NCBI GenBank assembly: GCA_028696635.1
Contig: JAQVGR010000009.1
Coordinates: 1 to 14,570 of the forward strand
Source: Candidatus Krumholzibacteriia bacterium
GTDB lineage: Bacteria; Krumholzibacteriota; Krumholzibacteriia; Krumholzibacteriales; Krumholzibacteriaceae
DNA: 14,570 bases
Reading direction: 5' to 3'
The translations under genes were made by a program, and so were the position numbers. Below the pieces are notes generated by a model. That model saw nothing but the letters and a program-made list of their open reading frames with translations. It did not search any database and was not told where the DNA came from. Positions 13,201-14,570 of this stretch are shown here, piece after piece (within the stretch, counting starts at the first letter, position 1; every line of letters begins with the position of its first letter).

Positions 13201-14570
13201 TCCAGATGCGACTGCACGCGGCCGAGCGCGGCGGCGACCGGATCGTCTGCGAGCTCTCCTCGGCATCGCGGCCGCCGCGCCTGGTAACGGCTCTCCTTCG
13301 CGGCGGGAAGCTCCGGGACGTGCGCGAGCTCGCCGTCCTCAACGAGCATCTCCAGGAGAAGATCCTCGCCCGTTCCGAGGTCGCCTCCTGGACCGGGGCG
13401 CGCGGCGACCGGGTCGAGGGGCTGCTATTCTATCCGGACGGCTACACGCCGGGGACCCGGTATCCGCTGATGATCAGCCTGCACGGCGGCCCGTCCGGGG
13501 TCGACCTAGACGCCTTCTCGGAGCGGTGGGCCGAGTACCCGCACCTGCTCTCCGCGACGCGCGGCGTCTTTATCCTCACGGTGAACTATCACGGGAGCGG
13601 GAACTACGGCCTCGAGTGGATCGAGTCGATCAGGGGAAAGTACTACGAGCTCGAGGTCCCCGACATCCTCGCCGGGGTCGAGATGATGATCGAGCGAGGG
13701 ATGGCCGACCCGGAGCGCCTCGGGATCATGGGATGGTCGAACGGCTCGATCCTCGCCATCGCGACCTGTCTCCGGGACAAGCGCTTCAAGGTCCTGCTCG
13801 CCGGGGCGGGGGACGTGAACTGGACGAGCGACTACGGGAACTGCGCCTTCGGGGCGGGGTTCGACAACGCATATTTCGGCGGGCCGCCGTGGGAGATCCC
13901 CGAAACCTATATGGAGAAGTCGCCGCTGTTCAGGATGCACGAGCTGCGAACGCCGACGTTGATCATGTTCGGCTCGCAGGACACCAGCGTGCCGACCGGG
14001 CAGGGATGGGAGCACTTCCGGGCGATGCAGCAATCGCGGGCCGCGCCGGTGCGGTTCATACTCTTCCCCGGCGCCGGGCACGGCCCCGGGAAGCTCTCGC
14101 ATCGCGAGCGCAAGATGAACGAGGAGCTCGCCTGGCTCGACCGGTGGCTCCTCGGGAAAGAGCCCGAGGGGGATAAGCGCTTCGACGATGGTGCGCCGCT
14201 CGCGCTCGCGCTGAAAAAGGCCGGCGTCGAGAGGAGCGTGGGGCTGCTGGGCAGTCTAGAGAACGGGGTCCTGGTCCCCGAGACGGTCGATCTGAAGGGG
14301 TTCCGGATCGGGCGGTTCGAGGTGACCCGGGCGCAGTACGCCGCATTCGACACGACGTGCCGCTATCCCGCGGGGACGGGAAACTGGCCGGCGACGGGGA
14401 TGGACGTCGAGAGAGCGCGCGGGTACTGCCGCTGGCTGTCGGAGAAGACCGGCCGCGCGTTCGAGCTGCCGACGGCGGCCGAGTTCGATTCGCTCACGGC
14501 GGCGTCGGGATGCGACCCGGCGAAGGAGAACACGCTCGACTGGTGGGCCGGGTACGCCCCGACCCCCGAC

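Overview
The window is very GC-rich bacterial DNA, densely packed with genes that show Gram-negative traits: secreted or lipidated-looking periplasmic proteins and a separate secD/secF pair. Several families (DUF4159, a DUF4175-like protein, a DUF4783-like secreted protein, and a giant NtrY-like sensor kinase) together recall the FCB superphylum and related uncultured lineages such as Gemmatimonadota, Eisenbacteria or Krumholzibacteriota. This placement is inferred from gene content only; there is no rRNA or other phylogenetic marker in the window.

Layout. Positions 1 to 11334 are all transcribed leftwards (minus strand). Reading in the direction of transcription: secD (11334-9598), secF (9570-8410) and a DUF456 membrane protein (8387-7872) form a tight cluster behind a good sigma70-type promoter near 11430-11458. 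A 218-bp gap follows, and then a second cluster: a small secreted DUF4783-like protein (7653-7165), a 1632-residue multi-sensor histidine kinase that overlaps it by ATGA (7168-2270), a secreted DUF4159 protein (2222-1482), and the N-terminal 432 residues of a DUF4175-like membrane protein that runs off the left edge (1297-1). The 184 bp between the last two genes hold two large imperfect palindromes of identical geometry. To the right, two genes are transcribed rightwards: a 69-residue zinc-ribbon protein (11618-11827) and a secreted S9-family (prolyl oligopeptidase) serine peptidase that continues into a formylglycine-generating-enzyme-like (FGE/SUMF1) domain and runs off the right edge (12105-14570).

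How the genes fit together. SecD and SecF power late steps of protein export, and most of the other products here are exported or membrane-embedded, so the window has an envelope theme. DUF4159 and DUF4175 proteins commonly occur together with MoxR/DUF58/von Willebrand-factor (BatA-like) genes; here a giant membrane sensor kinase lies upstream of them, and any MoxR/BatA genes would have to lie beyond the left edge. No response regulator is present.

The most notable points are the peptidase-FGE fusion, an apparent tandem duplication of the periplasmic P1-type domain inside SecF, the pair of 66-nt palindromes, and the size and three-sensor architecture of the kinase. I saw no tRNA, rRNA, CRISPR array, insertion sequence or phage gene.
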